A program made the translations under genes and the position numbers. A model generated the notes under the pieces. The model was not told the origin of the DNA, searched no databases, and saw only the letters and a program-made list of their open reading frames with translations. Below are positions 1 through 8,355 of a DNA stretch of 64,000 nucleotides, piece by piece. The DNA is from Halopiger aswanensis (GTDB lineage Archaea; Halobacteriota; Halobacteria; Halobacteriales; Natrialbaceae): the NCBI RefSeq assembly GCF_003610195.1, contig NZ_RAPO01000004.1, positions 248,001 through 312,000 on the forward strand, in the 5' to 3' direction. Numbering within the stretch: position 1 is the first letter of the stretch; the number at the start of each line of letters is the position of its first letter.

Positions 1-32
1 TCCCGGAAGACGACGAAACCGACGCGGCCTAA
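1..32 (+). CDS. 3' end of an unidentified gene
   Basis: The first bases read in one frame as PEDDETDAA followed by a TAA stop at 30-32. A short acidic tail is typical of haloarchaeal proteins, so this is probably the C-terminus of a gene that begins outside the window. Nothing about its function can be said. Confidence 0.45.
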   Translation, partial: PEDDETDAA

Positions 33-445
33 CTCGAGTTCCCCTCGAACCGTTCGATCGGTCTCGCGTGGATTCTCAACGGACTGCTCCGAATGTGGGG
101 TCCTGACTAGACGGAGGCGGCGATGCGTCGATCACCCCTCCAGACGAGCCGCCCAGACAGCCGTCGGCCGCCGACCGAATCCGGTGATACGCGTCTTCGT
201 GTGGGCGTGCGATCGCTTCTCGAGGCGGCTCACCGCTGCACTCGAGAGGGAACGCCGATCCGGTACGCGATTCGACCGTCGGTTTCGTACTCGAGTCTCC
301 TGTCTCGAGGGTGTCGCCAAGGCGACAGCGCCAAAAAATTACAGCGCCCCCGCCCGTATCCGCGCGAAAAATCTCCAGTTGAAGCTCACGAAACAGGGGA
401 GGTAGACCGGACGAATAATGAAAATAATCTATCTATGAATATTCA
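33..445. other. Intergenic stretch without a supported gene
   Basis: About 410 bases. GC-rich up to about 400, then an abrupt change to AT-rich sequence that continues through the next gene. No start with a plausible acidic haloarchaeal product was seen on either strand. Confidence 0.5.
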
Positions 446-471
446 ATAAATATATCTGATTTGAATAGGAG
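446..471 (+). promoter_or_regulatory. TATA element and Shine-Dalgarno for the DUF4145-like gene
   Basis: An AT-rich ATAAATATA element lies at 446-454, and an AGGAG ribosome-binding sequence at 467-471, 10 nt before the ATG at 482. The ribosome-binding site supports that ATG over the in-frame TTG at 461, which lies upstream of it. Confidence 0.5.
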
Positions 472-481
472 ATACTGGATA

Positions 482-1714
482 ATGTCTATTGATGCTAACC
501 AAGCACTTATTGCACAGTTTTCCGGATTCATTTCTTCTAAACAGATATCGAAAGAAGAATGGGAGACTATCTCAATGGAGTTTGGTGTTTACGATATTGC
601 CAAAAACACGGATAGATTTTTCAGAAGTTGGTATTTTGGCGATGAAGATAAAGCAAATAGGACGGCGAAGTTTTTGAAAAGTGTCCATGACGAAGATAAG
701 GATTTGGCGATAGCGATCATGAATCGAGTTTATCAAAAAGTCGATGGAGCAGCTCAAGATGAACTCGATGAGTACCCCATGGTCCAACAGATTGAGGAGG
801 GCGTTGACGAGGGATCACTAACAACTCCAAATATCGCATATCATTCAGACCCATTCATTAATGTGAGTAACTCACCCGAATCATTTTATCCTGGCCTAAT
901 AAGCGAAATAAACACTTGCTATCAAGCAGAAGCCTATAATGCTACTTTGGTTTTATCTCGTAAGTTACTAGAAAATGCTTTGATAGAAACATTACGTTCG
1001 AGATTTGCCATGGAAGAAGGTATGCACTTATTCTTCAATGAAGATCGTAAACAGTTCGTACAATTCGGAGGGTTGATTGATAATTTTAAGGAGGAAATAG
1101 ACCATTTCAAACCGTTGTCTGATGCGGTCGATATGGAATTAATCAATAAACTTCACGAGATTCGCTATCAAGGAAATGCAGGCGCTCATTCGATCGAAAA
1201 GAAGGTGACAAAAAGTGATGTAGATGAATATTCGGAAATGATAGAAGAGACCGCAACGGTATTATTTAGCCTTCGAAGGAAATCTTTTGATGAAGATAAC
1301 GTAACACCTTCATCAGCTACTGATGAAGCTCAGTCTAATAATACAGAGTTAGACAAAGAACTTTTCCAGACATCAGATTCTGAGATTTTATCAGAGTATT
1401 CAACGGATGTTGATGATTTGTTCCGTTTCTCGAATGAAGGAGAATTATATATAACCGATAGCGAGAAGTACTCCCTAAAACAAAAGATAAGAATATACTT
1501 TTTAGCTCATCAATATGGAGCAGAAACGGAATTAGTTGACTCTCCAACAGTAACTGTCAATGAGCTCATAGAAGAGTACAATCTAGATATGGCAACTGTA
1601 TGGCAAATAATCGGAGAATTAGATTGTCTTCGGGATATAAATCGGAAAGATGGTGAGTTTGAGTTTGATGTTCAAAAACTTCCAGAAATCCTCCCAGAAA
1701 TCACCGATACATGA
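482..1714 (+). CDS. DUF4145/HEPN-like protein, AT-rich, probably acquired
   Basis: A 410-residue protein. Residues about 130-270 carry a helical block (EINTCYQAEAYNATLVLSRK ... NKLHEIRYQGNAGAH) that resembles DUF4145/HEPN-type domains, in which an R/N-x-x-G/N-x-x-H element is typical; such domains are common in restriction and abortive-infection proteins. The C-terminal third, after an Asp/Ser/Asn-rich linker, ends in a short segment that could be a winged-helix-like region. Base composition and codon use (AAT, ATA, AGA, TTA) differ sharply from all neighbouring genes, a sign of recent horizontal transfer. No partner nuclease or methylase is nearby, so a defence role is only inference. The start is the ATG preceded by a ribosome-binding site rather than the upstream TTG. 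Confidence 0.7.
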   Translation: MSIDANQALIAQFSGFISSKQISKEEWETISMEFGVYDIAKNTDRFFRSWYFGDEDKANRTAKFLKSVHDEDKDLAIAIMNRVYQKVDGAAQDELDEYPMVQQIEEGVDEGSLTTPNIAYHSDPFINVSNSPESFYPGLISEINTCYQAEAYNATLVLSRKLLENALIETLRSRFAMEEGMHLFFNEDRKQFVQFGGLIDNFKEEIDHFKPLSDAVDMELINKLHEIRYQGNAGAHSIEKKVTKSDVDEYSEMIEETATVLFSLRRKSFDEDNVTPSSATDEAQSNNTELDKELFQTSDSEILSEYSTDVDDLFRFSNEGELYITDSEKYSLKQKIRIYFLAHQYGAETELVDSPTVTVNELIEEYNLDMATVWQIIGELDCLRDINRKDGEFEFDVQKLPEILPEITDT

Positions 1715-1812
1715 GTTAGATATTTAACCTATACACTAGCTGTTCCACACAACTTTTTGCGATCATACGCCGCGGTATTATAGGTACTAACGGGGATTTT
1801 CTACCCTGATGC

Positions 1813-1820
1813 TTATAAAT
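1813..1820 (+). promoter_or_regulatory. TATA box for the small membrane protein
   Basis: TTATAAAT lies 21-28 nt before the ATG at 1842, the spacing expected for a leaderless or near-leaderless archaeal transcript. Confidence 0.55.
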
Positions 1821-1841
1821 AATAAAGTCAAAGACAAAGTT

Positions 1842-1952
1842 ATGGAAATAGATATAGATCCGCTCATATTGATCGTATTAGGTTTCATCTTGATTGGTGC
1901 AAGCGGATTAGCAGTACTGCTTCTGAATATTTTCTTCAGTCCGTTATTTTGA
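1842..1952 (+). CDS. 36-residue single-span membrane protein
   Basis: The frame ATG-to-TGA encodes an acidic start (MEIDIDP) followed by one long hydrophobic segment (about residues 8-32) ending in SPLF. One predicted membrane helix fills almost the whole protein. A TATA box at leaderless spacing supports expression. It is AT-rich like the gene before it and may belong to the same acquired segment. No homologue is recognised; function unknown. Confidence 0.5.
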   Translation: MEIDIDPLILIVLGFILIGASGLAVLLLNIFFSPLF

Positions 1953-2029
1953 TTATATTATCCGATCCCCCTGTGGTCGTACATCGACAGAATTAGTTTC
2001 CCGAATATGTACACGAGTATCGACTTGTC

Positions 2030-2161
2030 GTGGTCACAATCAAAATAGACCGTGTGAGCGACTACAGCGACAACTCAGAACATCTTCCAGAGATCTGTGA
2101 CACAATATCCAGACACTACTCTACGAAAAATAGGGGGCCCGTGTTCACAAACGGCTACTGA
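2030..2161 (+). CDS. Possible 43-residue hypothetical protein
   Basis: A GTG-started frame reads MVTIKIDRVSDYSDNSEHLP and continues with a haloarchaeal-looking acidic composition to a TGA. The residue pattern looks more like protein than chance, but it is short, lacks a convincing promoter and could be a fragment of a longer lost gene. The rest of 1953-2313 holds nothing recognisable. Confidence 0.25.
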   Translation: MVTIKIDRVSDYSDNSEHLPEICDTISRHYSTKNRGPVFTNGY

Positions 2162-2313
2162 CGGCATCATTCTGTGAACCAAACGGATCCGACCACGGGC
2201 GCAAGAAATAGCATTTCGAACAGACTCGAGCGTCGGTTCGGTCACCAGCTACTGCATCAGTATACAGTGACAGCCTATTCACCACGGAACTAACGTAAAA
2301 TCACAGCGGCAGC

Positions 2314-2964
2314 TCACAGACGCTGGGGCAGGGTAAACGAGAATATCGTCCCATCGCCGGGTTCAGAGTCGACCCAGATGTCCCCACCGTGGCGGTCGAT
2401 GATACGGTCACACAACGAGAGCCCAATTCCAGTCCCCGAATGCTCGTCGCGGCTATGGAGTCGCTCAAACACGCGGAAGATACGCTCAGCGTCATCGGAC
2501 TCGATACCGATTCCGTTATTCTGAACCGATACAACCCACTCTGAACCATCGCGTTCGGCGGACACACGGATTCGCGGTGGCCCCTCGCCGCTGTACTCGA
2601 GCGCGTTCTCGAGCAGATTCTGGAAGACCTGGCGGAGTTGGTTCGTATCGCCTTCGATCTGAGGGAGTTCCTCGACGGTAATAGCTGCATCAGCGTCGTC
2701 GATTTTCACCTGCAGATCCTGTTGTGCCTCTGCAAGAACGTCGTTGAGATTGACTGCCTCGAACGAATCGCCCTGCGTTTGGACTCGAGAGGACGCGAGC
2801 AGGCCGTCGATCATCGCGCGCATCCGTTCAGCACCGTCGACCGCAAAGTCCAGAAATTCGCGACCCTCCTCGTCGAGGTCGTCGGCGTACCGGTTCTCGA
2901 TCAGTGGCAGGTAACTCGAGACCATCCGCAGCGGTTCCTGTAAGTTATGAGAGAGGCTTACAGG
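2314..2964 (-). pseudogene. 5'-truncated histidine kinase (HisKA plus HATPase_c)
   Basis: The reading frame contains the phospho-acceptor region SLSHNLQEPLRMVSSY, the N box (FQNLLENALEYSGE), the G1 box NNGIGI and the G2 box GTGIGLSL, that is, an intact HisKA and ATPase core. Immediately before the H box the frame meets a stop (TGA, complement of 2965-2967) and all sensor domains are missing. The first ATG in frame (2925) lies after the histidine, so any product from it would lack the phospho-acceptor. The core closely resembles the complete kinase at 6119-8206 (HDLQEPLRMVSSYLQLL), so this may be the remnant of a paralogue. A minimal ATPase protein from 2925 cannot be ruled out. Confidence 0.7.
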
Positions 2965-2967
2965 TCA

Positions 2968-3482
2968 GCGACCCCAACTATGCGTTCGGCCGAGTAAGTA
3001 GATACTGGCGAGGGGGGTGGGGGACATACTGTCGTTGCCTGCCAGTCTTGGCCCGAAGACAGCCCCTCCTCGTCTATTGTACCGATATCTTGAGGGGTCG
3101 TGCACTCGATTGAGGCTCAAAGTGGTTTCTGTGGAGTCGCAAGTCACGAGAGGAGGAGTACCTCGGCTGAACTGAGACGGGCCTGGATCGGACTCCAGAC
3201 CCGGTGATGATGCCAACGAATAGCTGATTCGCTGTCGACGAAGGGGACGGGGTGGGCCGACGGAATATCGGGCAGCGCCCCGTCCTCCTCGCGTTTAACT
3301 GTTTGGTCAGTCAGTGTTGTAGATCTGTTGGTTGGCAACTAGATTGCCTGTACCGCTCCGCCAAGACAGTCTACTCTAACCATCAAAGACACGAATACAC
3401 GTATCCGGGGCCCACCTACTGCAGTCACGAGCCGCTATCGAGGAAAGCTTGAAGAGCAGAAGTGTGGTTGACATCATCTGTC
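2968..3482. other. Intergenic stretch, no supported gene
   Basis: About 515 bases between the truncated kinase and the next operon. Short frames occur on both strands but their products are rich in Arg, Ser and Pro, unlike real genes here. Probably contains decayed 5' sequence of the kinase and the promoter of the operon that follows. Confidence 0.45.
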
Positions 3483-4316
3483 ATGGAATTTGCACACGAC
3501 GAATCGAGACGGCGACTCGAGGAGACGGTTGCGAACGGCGAGCCGATCATCGGCGCGGGTGCCGGGACGGGCATGTCGGCGAAGTTCGCCGAGCGCGGCG
3601 GCGTCGACCTGCTGATCATCTACAACTCCGGTCGGTATCGGATGAACGGGCGGGGCTCGCTGGCCGGCTTGCTTCCGTACGGCGACGCCAACGAGATCGT
3701 CCTCGACATGGGACGACAGGTACTGCCGGTCGTGGAGGACACACCCGTACTAGCGGGGGTCAACGGAACCGATCCGTTCCGGCAGATGGACGTCTTCATC
3801 GAGGATCTCAAGCGGCGCGGATTTGCCGGCGTCCAGAACTTCCCGACCGTCGGGCTCATCGACGAAGACAGCCAGTTCCGCCAAAACCTCGAGGAGACGG
3901 GGATGGGCTACGACAAGGAAGTCGAGATGATCCGGGAGGCCGCCGCCCAGGACATGCTGACGTGTCCGTACGTCTTCACCGAGGAGCAGGCCCGCGAGAT
4001 GGCTGAAGCTGGCGCGGACGTGATCGTCTCGCACATGGGACTGACGACGTCGGGCGACATCGGCGCCGAAACGGCGCTCGATCTCGACGCGGCCGCCGAA
4101 CGGGTACAGGCCCACCACGACGCGGCCACGGCCGTCAACGACGATGTACTGGTCATCTGCCACGGCGGGCCGATCGCCTGGCCGGACGACGCCGAATACG
4201 TCCTGAACGAGACGGAGGGCGTCGTCGGCTTCTTCGGGGCGTCCAGCCTCGAGCGATTGCCGACGGAGGAGGCCATCGAGAACCAGGCCCGCGAGTTCAA
4301 ATCGATCGAGGTCTGA
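3483..4316 (+). CDS. TIM-barrel protein, phosphoenolpyruvate hydrolase-like family
   Basis: The 277-residue protein matches the PEP_hydrolase-like TIM-barrel family (PF09370): [19 protein letters not shown] near the start, [18 protein letters not shown], later [19 protein letters not shown] and [17 protein letters not shown]. The family's reaction is not well established despite the name; cytoplasmic. The ATG at 3483 fits the family N-terminus ([12 protein letters not shown]); a GTG at 3462 would add seven residues. The stop is two bases before the ATG of the cupin gene, and the cupin overlaps the UPF0261 gene, so the three form one operon. In plants the UPF0261 and TIM-barrel parts are one protein (tomato Tm-1), which suggests that these two work together. 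Confidence 0.85.
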   Translation: MEFAHDESRRRLEETVANGEPIIGAGAGTGMSAKFAERGGVDLLIIYNSGRYRMNGRGSLAGLLPYGDANEIVLDMGRQVLPVVEDTPVLAGVNGTDPFRQMDVFIEDLKRRGFAGVQNFPTVGLIDEDSQFRQNLEETGMGYDKEVEMIREAAAQDMLTCPYVFTEEQAREMAEAGADVIVSHMGLTTSGDIGAETALDLDAAAERVQAHHDAATAVNDDVLVICHGGPIAWPDDAEYVLNETEGVVGFFGASSLERLPTEEAIENQAREFKSIEV

Positions 4317-4318
4317 CC

Positions 4319-4768
4319 ATGACGGAGACGGACACGCACTTCGTCGAACCGGACGACGTCGAAAGCTTGGCGTTCGACTGGGGCGTCCTCAAGTGGCTCC
4401 ATACGCCCGAGGTCACCGGCGGCGATCGATTCAGTGCAGGCGTCGTTCGACTCGAGCCGGGAAAGGGACACGAGCGTCATACCCACCCCGAAAGCAACGA
4501 AATCCTCTACGTCCTACGGGGAGAGGGGAGACAGGAAGTCGGCGGCGAGACGCGCGATATCGCAGCCGGCGAGTTGGTGTTCATTCCCGAAGGCGTCGAA
4601 CACGGGACGGAAAACACCGGCTGGGAGCCGCTGCTCCTGCTGGCCGTCTACGCGCCGCCGGGCCCGGAGACACAGCTGCGTCAGCAGCCGGACTGTGAGA
4701 TCGTTCCCGCGGGAGAACTGCCGACTGAGGACCGCGATACCGCCGTCTCGAGCGAGGCAGAACAATGA
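4319..4768 (+). CDS. Cupin domain protein
   Basis: A 149-residue single-domain cupin. Motif 1 is visible at about residues 47-68 (GKGHERHTHPESNEILYVLR, with His54, His56 and Glu61 as likely metal ligands) and motif 2 at about 83-96 (GELVFIPEGVEHG, His95). The fold usually binds a divalent metal and acts as a small isomerase, dioxygenase or sensor; the substrate is unknown. It is the middle gene of the operon and its stop overlaps the UPF0261 start by four bases, implying translational coupling. Confidence 0.85.
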   Translation: MTETDTHFVEPDDVESLAFDWGVLKWLHTPEVTGGDRFSAGVVRLEPGKGHERHTHPESNEILYVLRGEGRQEVGGETRDIAAGELVFIPEGVEHGTENTGWEPLLLLAVYAPPGPETQLRQQPDCEIVPAGELPTEDRDTAVSSEAEQ

Positions 4769-5991
4769 GCGTCGTCATCATCGGAACGCTGGACACGAAG
4801 GCCGAAGAGATCGGCTTCGCTAAGGACGTTCTCGAGGCCCAGGGTGTCGACGTTCACGTGGTCGACGCCGGCGTGATGGGCGAACCGGGACCGGCGGTCG
4901 AACCGGCAACGACAGCGGCGGAGGTCGCGGATGCAGCGGGAACGACGCTCGAGCACCTTCGCGAGGAGGGCGACCGCGGCGAGGCGATAGCGGCGATGGG
5001 GGAGGGCGCGACCGAAATCGCCCAGCGGCTCTACGATGCGGGCACCCTCGACGGCATCCTCGGCTTGGGCGGATCGGGAAACACCTCGATCGCGACGGCG
5101 GCCATGCGGGCGCTGCCCGTCGGCGTGCCGAAGGTCATGGTGTCGACGATGGCGTCGGGCGATACGGAGCCCTACGTCGGGGCCCGGGACGTCACGATGA
5201 TGTACTCGGTCGCGGACATCGAGGGGTTGAACCAACTTTCGCGACGGATCATTGCTAACGCCGCTCTGGCGATAGTCGGGATGGTCGCGAACGACCCCGA
5301 CGTCGACGCTGAAGAACGACCCACGGTCGCCATGACGATGTTCGGCGTCACGACGCCCTGCGTGCAGGCGGCCCGCGAGCGACTCGAGGACATGGGCTAC
5401 GAGGTCATCGTCTTCCACGCGACCGGAACGGGCGGCCGCGCGATGGAATCGCTCGTCGAGGAGGGTATCGTCGACGGTGTCCTCGACGTCACGACGACCG
5501 AGTGGGCCGACGAACTGGTCGGCGGCGTCTTGAGCGCCGGGCCGGAGCGACTCGAGGCGGCCGGCGACGAGGGCATCCCGCAGGTCGTGTCGACGGGGGC
5601 ACTCGACATGGTCAACTTCGGACCGCGCGATTCGGTCCCCGAGGAGTTCGAGGGACGAGAGTTCCACATCCACAACCCGCAGGTGACGCTCATGCGGACG
5701 ACGCCCGAAGAGAACGCCGAACTCGGGGAGATCATCGCCGAGAAACTCAACGCAGCAACCGGCCCAACTGCGCTTGCACTCCCGCTCGAGGGCGTCTCGG
5801 CGATCGACGTCGAGGGAGAGGACTTCCACGATCCGGAGGCCGACGAGGCGCTGTTCGACGCGCTGCGGTCGACGCTCCAGGACGATATCGAACTGTTCGA
5901 ACTCGAGACCGACATCAACGACGAAGCCTTCGCTGCGGCGCTCGCGGAGACGCTCGACGAATACATGCGAGACGCTGGTCGAGCCCCGTGA
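4765..5991 (+). CDS. UPF0261 / Tm-1-like ATP-binding protein
   Basis: The 408-residue product starts with IIGTLDTKAEEIGFAKDVLE, the hallmark N-terminus of UPF0261 (PF06792), and continues with GILGLGGSGNTSIATAAMRA and VNFGPRDSVPEEFEGREFH. The family is related to the N-terminal domain of the tomato Tm-1 resistance protein, which binds ATP; the metabolic role in microbes is unclear. Full length for the family. It is the last gene of a three-gene operon with the TIM-barrel and cupin proteins. Cytoplasmic. Confidence 0.88.
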   Translation: MSVVIIGTLDTKAEEIGFAKDVLEAQGVDVHVVDAGVMGEPGPAVEPATTAAEVADAAGTTLEHLREEGDRGEAIAAMGEGATEIAQRLYDAGTLDGILGLGGSGNTSIATAAMRALPVGVPKVMVSTMASGDTEPYVGARDVTMMYSVADIEGLNQLSRRIIANAALAIVGMVANDPDVDAEERPTVAMTMFGVTTPCVQAARERLEDMGYEVIVFHATGTGGRAMESLVEEGIVDGVLDVTTTEWADELVGGVLSAGPERLEAAGDEGIPQVVSTGALDMVNFGPRDSVPEEFEGREFHIHNPQVTLMRTTPEENAELGEIIAEKLNAATGPTALALPLEGVSAIDVEGEDFHDPEADEALFDALRSTLQDDIELFELETDINDEAFAAALAETLDEYMRDAGRAP

Positions 5992-6118
5992 CGGGGGTTC
6001 GACGTCGAAAACGGTCGATAGAATGCAGACCGAGCCGGGGTCGATGATGTGGATAGTACCCGACTCGGTACCGTCCCTTCGTCGGCAGCGAGAATAGCGC
6101 TATCGTCAGGAATTTCGA

Positions 6119-8206
6119 CTATTGGCTGGCTGCCCGGCCATCCGCTGGCCCGGAACCGGCACCCTCACCGTTTTCGGCGGGGACCGTGAAGAAGAACGTC
6201 GTCCCTTCCTCGGACTCGGATTCGGCCCAGATACGGCCATTGTGTGCCGTCACGATGCGTTTGCAGATAGCGAGACCGATACCGGTTCCGGGGTACTCAT
6301 CACGGGCGTGGAGGCGATTGAACACCTCGAAGATGTCGTCGGTCAGCTCCGGGTCGATTCCGATCCCGTTGTCGCGGATCGAAAATTTCCACTCGTCGTC
6401 TCGTCGATCGGCGGAGACGTGAATGTCCGGTGGATCGTCGCCCGCATACGTGATGGCGTTATCGATGAGGTTCTGGAAGAGGAGAACGAGTTGCCGCTCA
6501 TCCCCGCTCACAGTGGGGAGGTCGTCCGACGTGATGGTCGCCTCATGGTCATCGATCGCTACCTGAAGATTCTCGCGTACCTCCTCGAGGACTGTCTCGC
6601 AGTCAACCGGTTCAAAGTCCTCGTCGTACGTATTCACCTGAGAATACTCGAGCAACGCATCGACCATCTTCCGCATCCTGTCGGCGCCATCGACGGCGTA
6701 CTCGATGAACTCCTGTGCCTCAGTATCGAGGTCATCGCCGTAGCGATTGTCGAGCAACTGGAGATAGCTCGAGACCATCCGTAATGGTTCTTGCAGGTCG
6801 TGAGAGGCGGCGTGGGCGAATCGTCTGAGCTCCTTATTTGAGCGTTTCAGTTGCGCGTTGGTCTGTTCGAGCTTGCGCTCGTACTCCTTCCGATCGGTAA
6901 TGTCGCTCGCCATCCCGATCCACTCGACGATGGTCCCGTCGTCATCTAGCATCGGGACCGCACGCGAGAACGTCCAGCCGAGGCTCCCATCGACCTGCTC
7001 TACCCGGTGTTCCAACTCGAAGGTGCTCTTAGTTCGGATCGCGTCGTCGATCGCCTTCTTAACACGCTCCTGATCATCCGGATGAATGTATTTATCGAGC
7101 CAATCGCTGGTCGATTCGTGTGTATCGGCGATGAAATCCTTCCCCTCGAGCTGGTGCATTTCACTCCAATCCGGGCTCATGCGATACACGACATCCGAGC
7201 TCGCGTTGACCAGTGCTCGAAACCGCTCTTCGCTTTTCTGCAGGGCCTCCTCAGCCTCTTTGCGCTCAGTGATATCGCGCGTCGTCCCGGCGATAGCTTC
7301 GACGTCCCCCTCAGCATCGAATACGGGTGCAAAAATGTAGTCGTAGATTCGACGCCCGCGCTCAGCGTGTTCGAACGCTACTTCGCCACGGATCGGCTCT
7401 TTCGTCGCGACGACCTGGTCGATCTCGCGTTCGTGCATTTCCGCGTGCCACGGCTCGTAGCCGTTTTCTCGCAAGGTGTTTCCGATGGACTCCTCGTAGG
7501 TTTGCCCCCACATCTCCAGCAGCGCGTCGTTGGCGAATATGAATCGGTAATCGAGGTCGAACGCGTAGACGAGGTCGGGAGTACTGGAGATGATTGTCTC
7601 GTAGAGGCGCCGTTCCTGCTCGGCCTCGATCGGCAATGCCGTCGTCTCGGTCTCCGTTTCCGGTCGGTCGGGACTAGCGGTCCTCGTGGTGGACTCCGCA
7701 TTTTCGAGTTCGAGGGCGTACGCGATCGTTTCCCCTACCTCTGCGAGTAATTCTCGTTCAACTGCGCCAAATCCGTGCGGACGGTCGGTGGCAAGTTGCA
7801 AGACGCCGTACAGCGATTCTTCGTAAACGAGAGGGATGACCGCCCAGGGGCGGTCGTTCTGTTCTGGATTCCGGCGGCGCTCCTCGCAACGCGAGTCGTC
7901 AACGAGATCCTGCCCGATCGTGATCTCCCGTGTACGCACTGCCTCCTGCATCAGCGCTGCTCGAGGCGAGTCCGCGGTAAGCGCGATTTCATCGACCGTC
8001 TGCTCCGGGAGTCCGGCGGACGCCGTTGGAACCACCGCCTCTTTTGCCGAATCATAGCGACCGATCCACGCAAACGAGTACAACGCCGAGGCTGCGAACG
8101 TCTCACAAACGCGTTGTTGGAGGTCGTCTGTAGTGCTGCTCGGAAGCAAGGCGCGGGTGACTTCTCCTGTCACCTCGGTTATGGAGTGGCGCCCGGCGGA
8201 ACTCAT
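6119..8206 (-). CDS. Hybrid-sensor-type histidine kinase (GAF-PAS-PAS-HisKA-HATPase_c)
   Basis: A 695-residue soluble sensor kinase. Residues about 20-170 form a GAF-like domain (FAWIGRYD..., AVIPLVYEESLYGVLQLATD), about 200-318 a PAS/PAC unit ending GTTRDITERKEAEEAL, about 325-442 a second PAS/PAC ending MASDITDRKEYERKL, then HisKA with His469 in SHDLQEPLRMVSS, N box around Asn579-Asn583, G1 DNGIGI (612-617) and G2 GTGIGL (640-645). No membrane segment, so it should sense an internal signal through GAF and PAS domains. No response regulator is adjacent, as is common for haloarchaeal orphan kinases. It has no receiver domain. The truncated kinase at 2314-2964 is a close relative of its C-terminal half. 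Confidence 0.92.
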   Translation of the reverse strand: MSSAGRHSITEVTGEVTRALLPSSTTDDLQQRVCETFAASALYSFAWIGRYDSAKEAVVPTASAGLPEQTVDEIALTADSPRAALMQEAVRTREITIGQDLVDDSRCEERRRNPEQNDRPWAVIPLVYEESLYGVLQLATDRPHGFGAVERELLAEVGETIAYALELENAESTTRTASPDRPETETETTALPIEAEQERRLYETIISSTPDLVYAFDLDYRFIFANDALLEMWGQTYEESIGNTLRENGYEPWHAEMHEREIDQVVATKEPIRGEVAFEHAERGRRIYDYIFAPVFDAEGDVEAIAGTTRDITERKEAEEALQKSEERFRALVNASSDVVYRMSPDWSEMHQLEGKDFIADTHESTSDWLDKYIHPDDQERVKKAIDDAIRTKSTFELEHRVEQVDGSLGWTFSRAVPMLDDDGTIVEWIGMASDITDRKEYERKLEQTNAQLKRSNKELRRFAHAASHDLQEPLRMVSSYLQLLDNRYGDDLDTEAQEFIEYAVDGADRMRKMVDALLEYSQVNTYDEDFEPVDCETVLEEVRENLQVAIDDHEATITSDDLPTVSGDERQLVLLFQNLIDNAITYAGDDPPDIHVSADRRDDEWKFSIRDNGIGIDPELTDDIFEVFNRLHARDEYPGTGIGLAICKRIVTAHNGRIWAESESEEGTTFFFTVPAENGEGAGSGPADGRAASQ

Positions 8207-8355
8207 TGAATGGGTTCTCTCGCTAGAGGGGGTTTATCCTATCGGTTCTGACAACAGCAAATAGCCCGCAAGCGGTTGGCGGACAGCCAATTGTCACAGA
8301 CCCCCATAATTACCCATCAGCGATGACAGGACACGGTCGATCCGAAACTGTCACC

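Noticed and set aside
60-130. A frame reading FSTDCSECGVLTRRRRC, reminiscent of the zinc-finger region of IS605-type TnpB
   Set aside because: Only one C-x2-C pair is present, flanking residues do not fit TnpB, and a stop context and basic tail follow. Too little to call an insertion-sequence remnant.
2965-3216. Minus-strand frame that follows the truncated kinase and might encode its missing sensor part
   Set aside because: No PAS or GAF pattern; Ser/Pro/Arg-rich. It does not restore a kinase.
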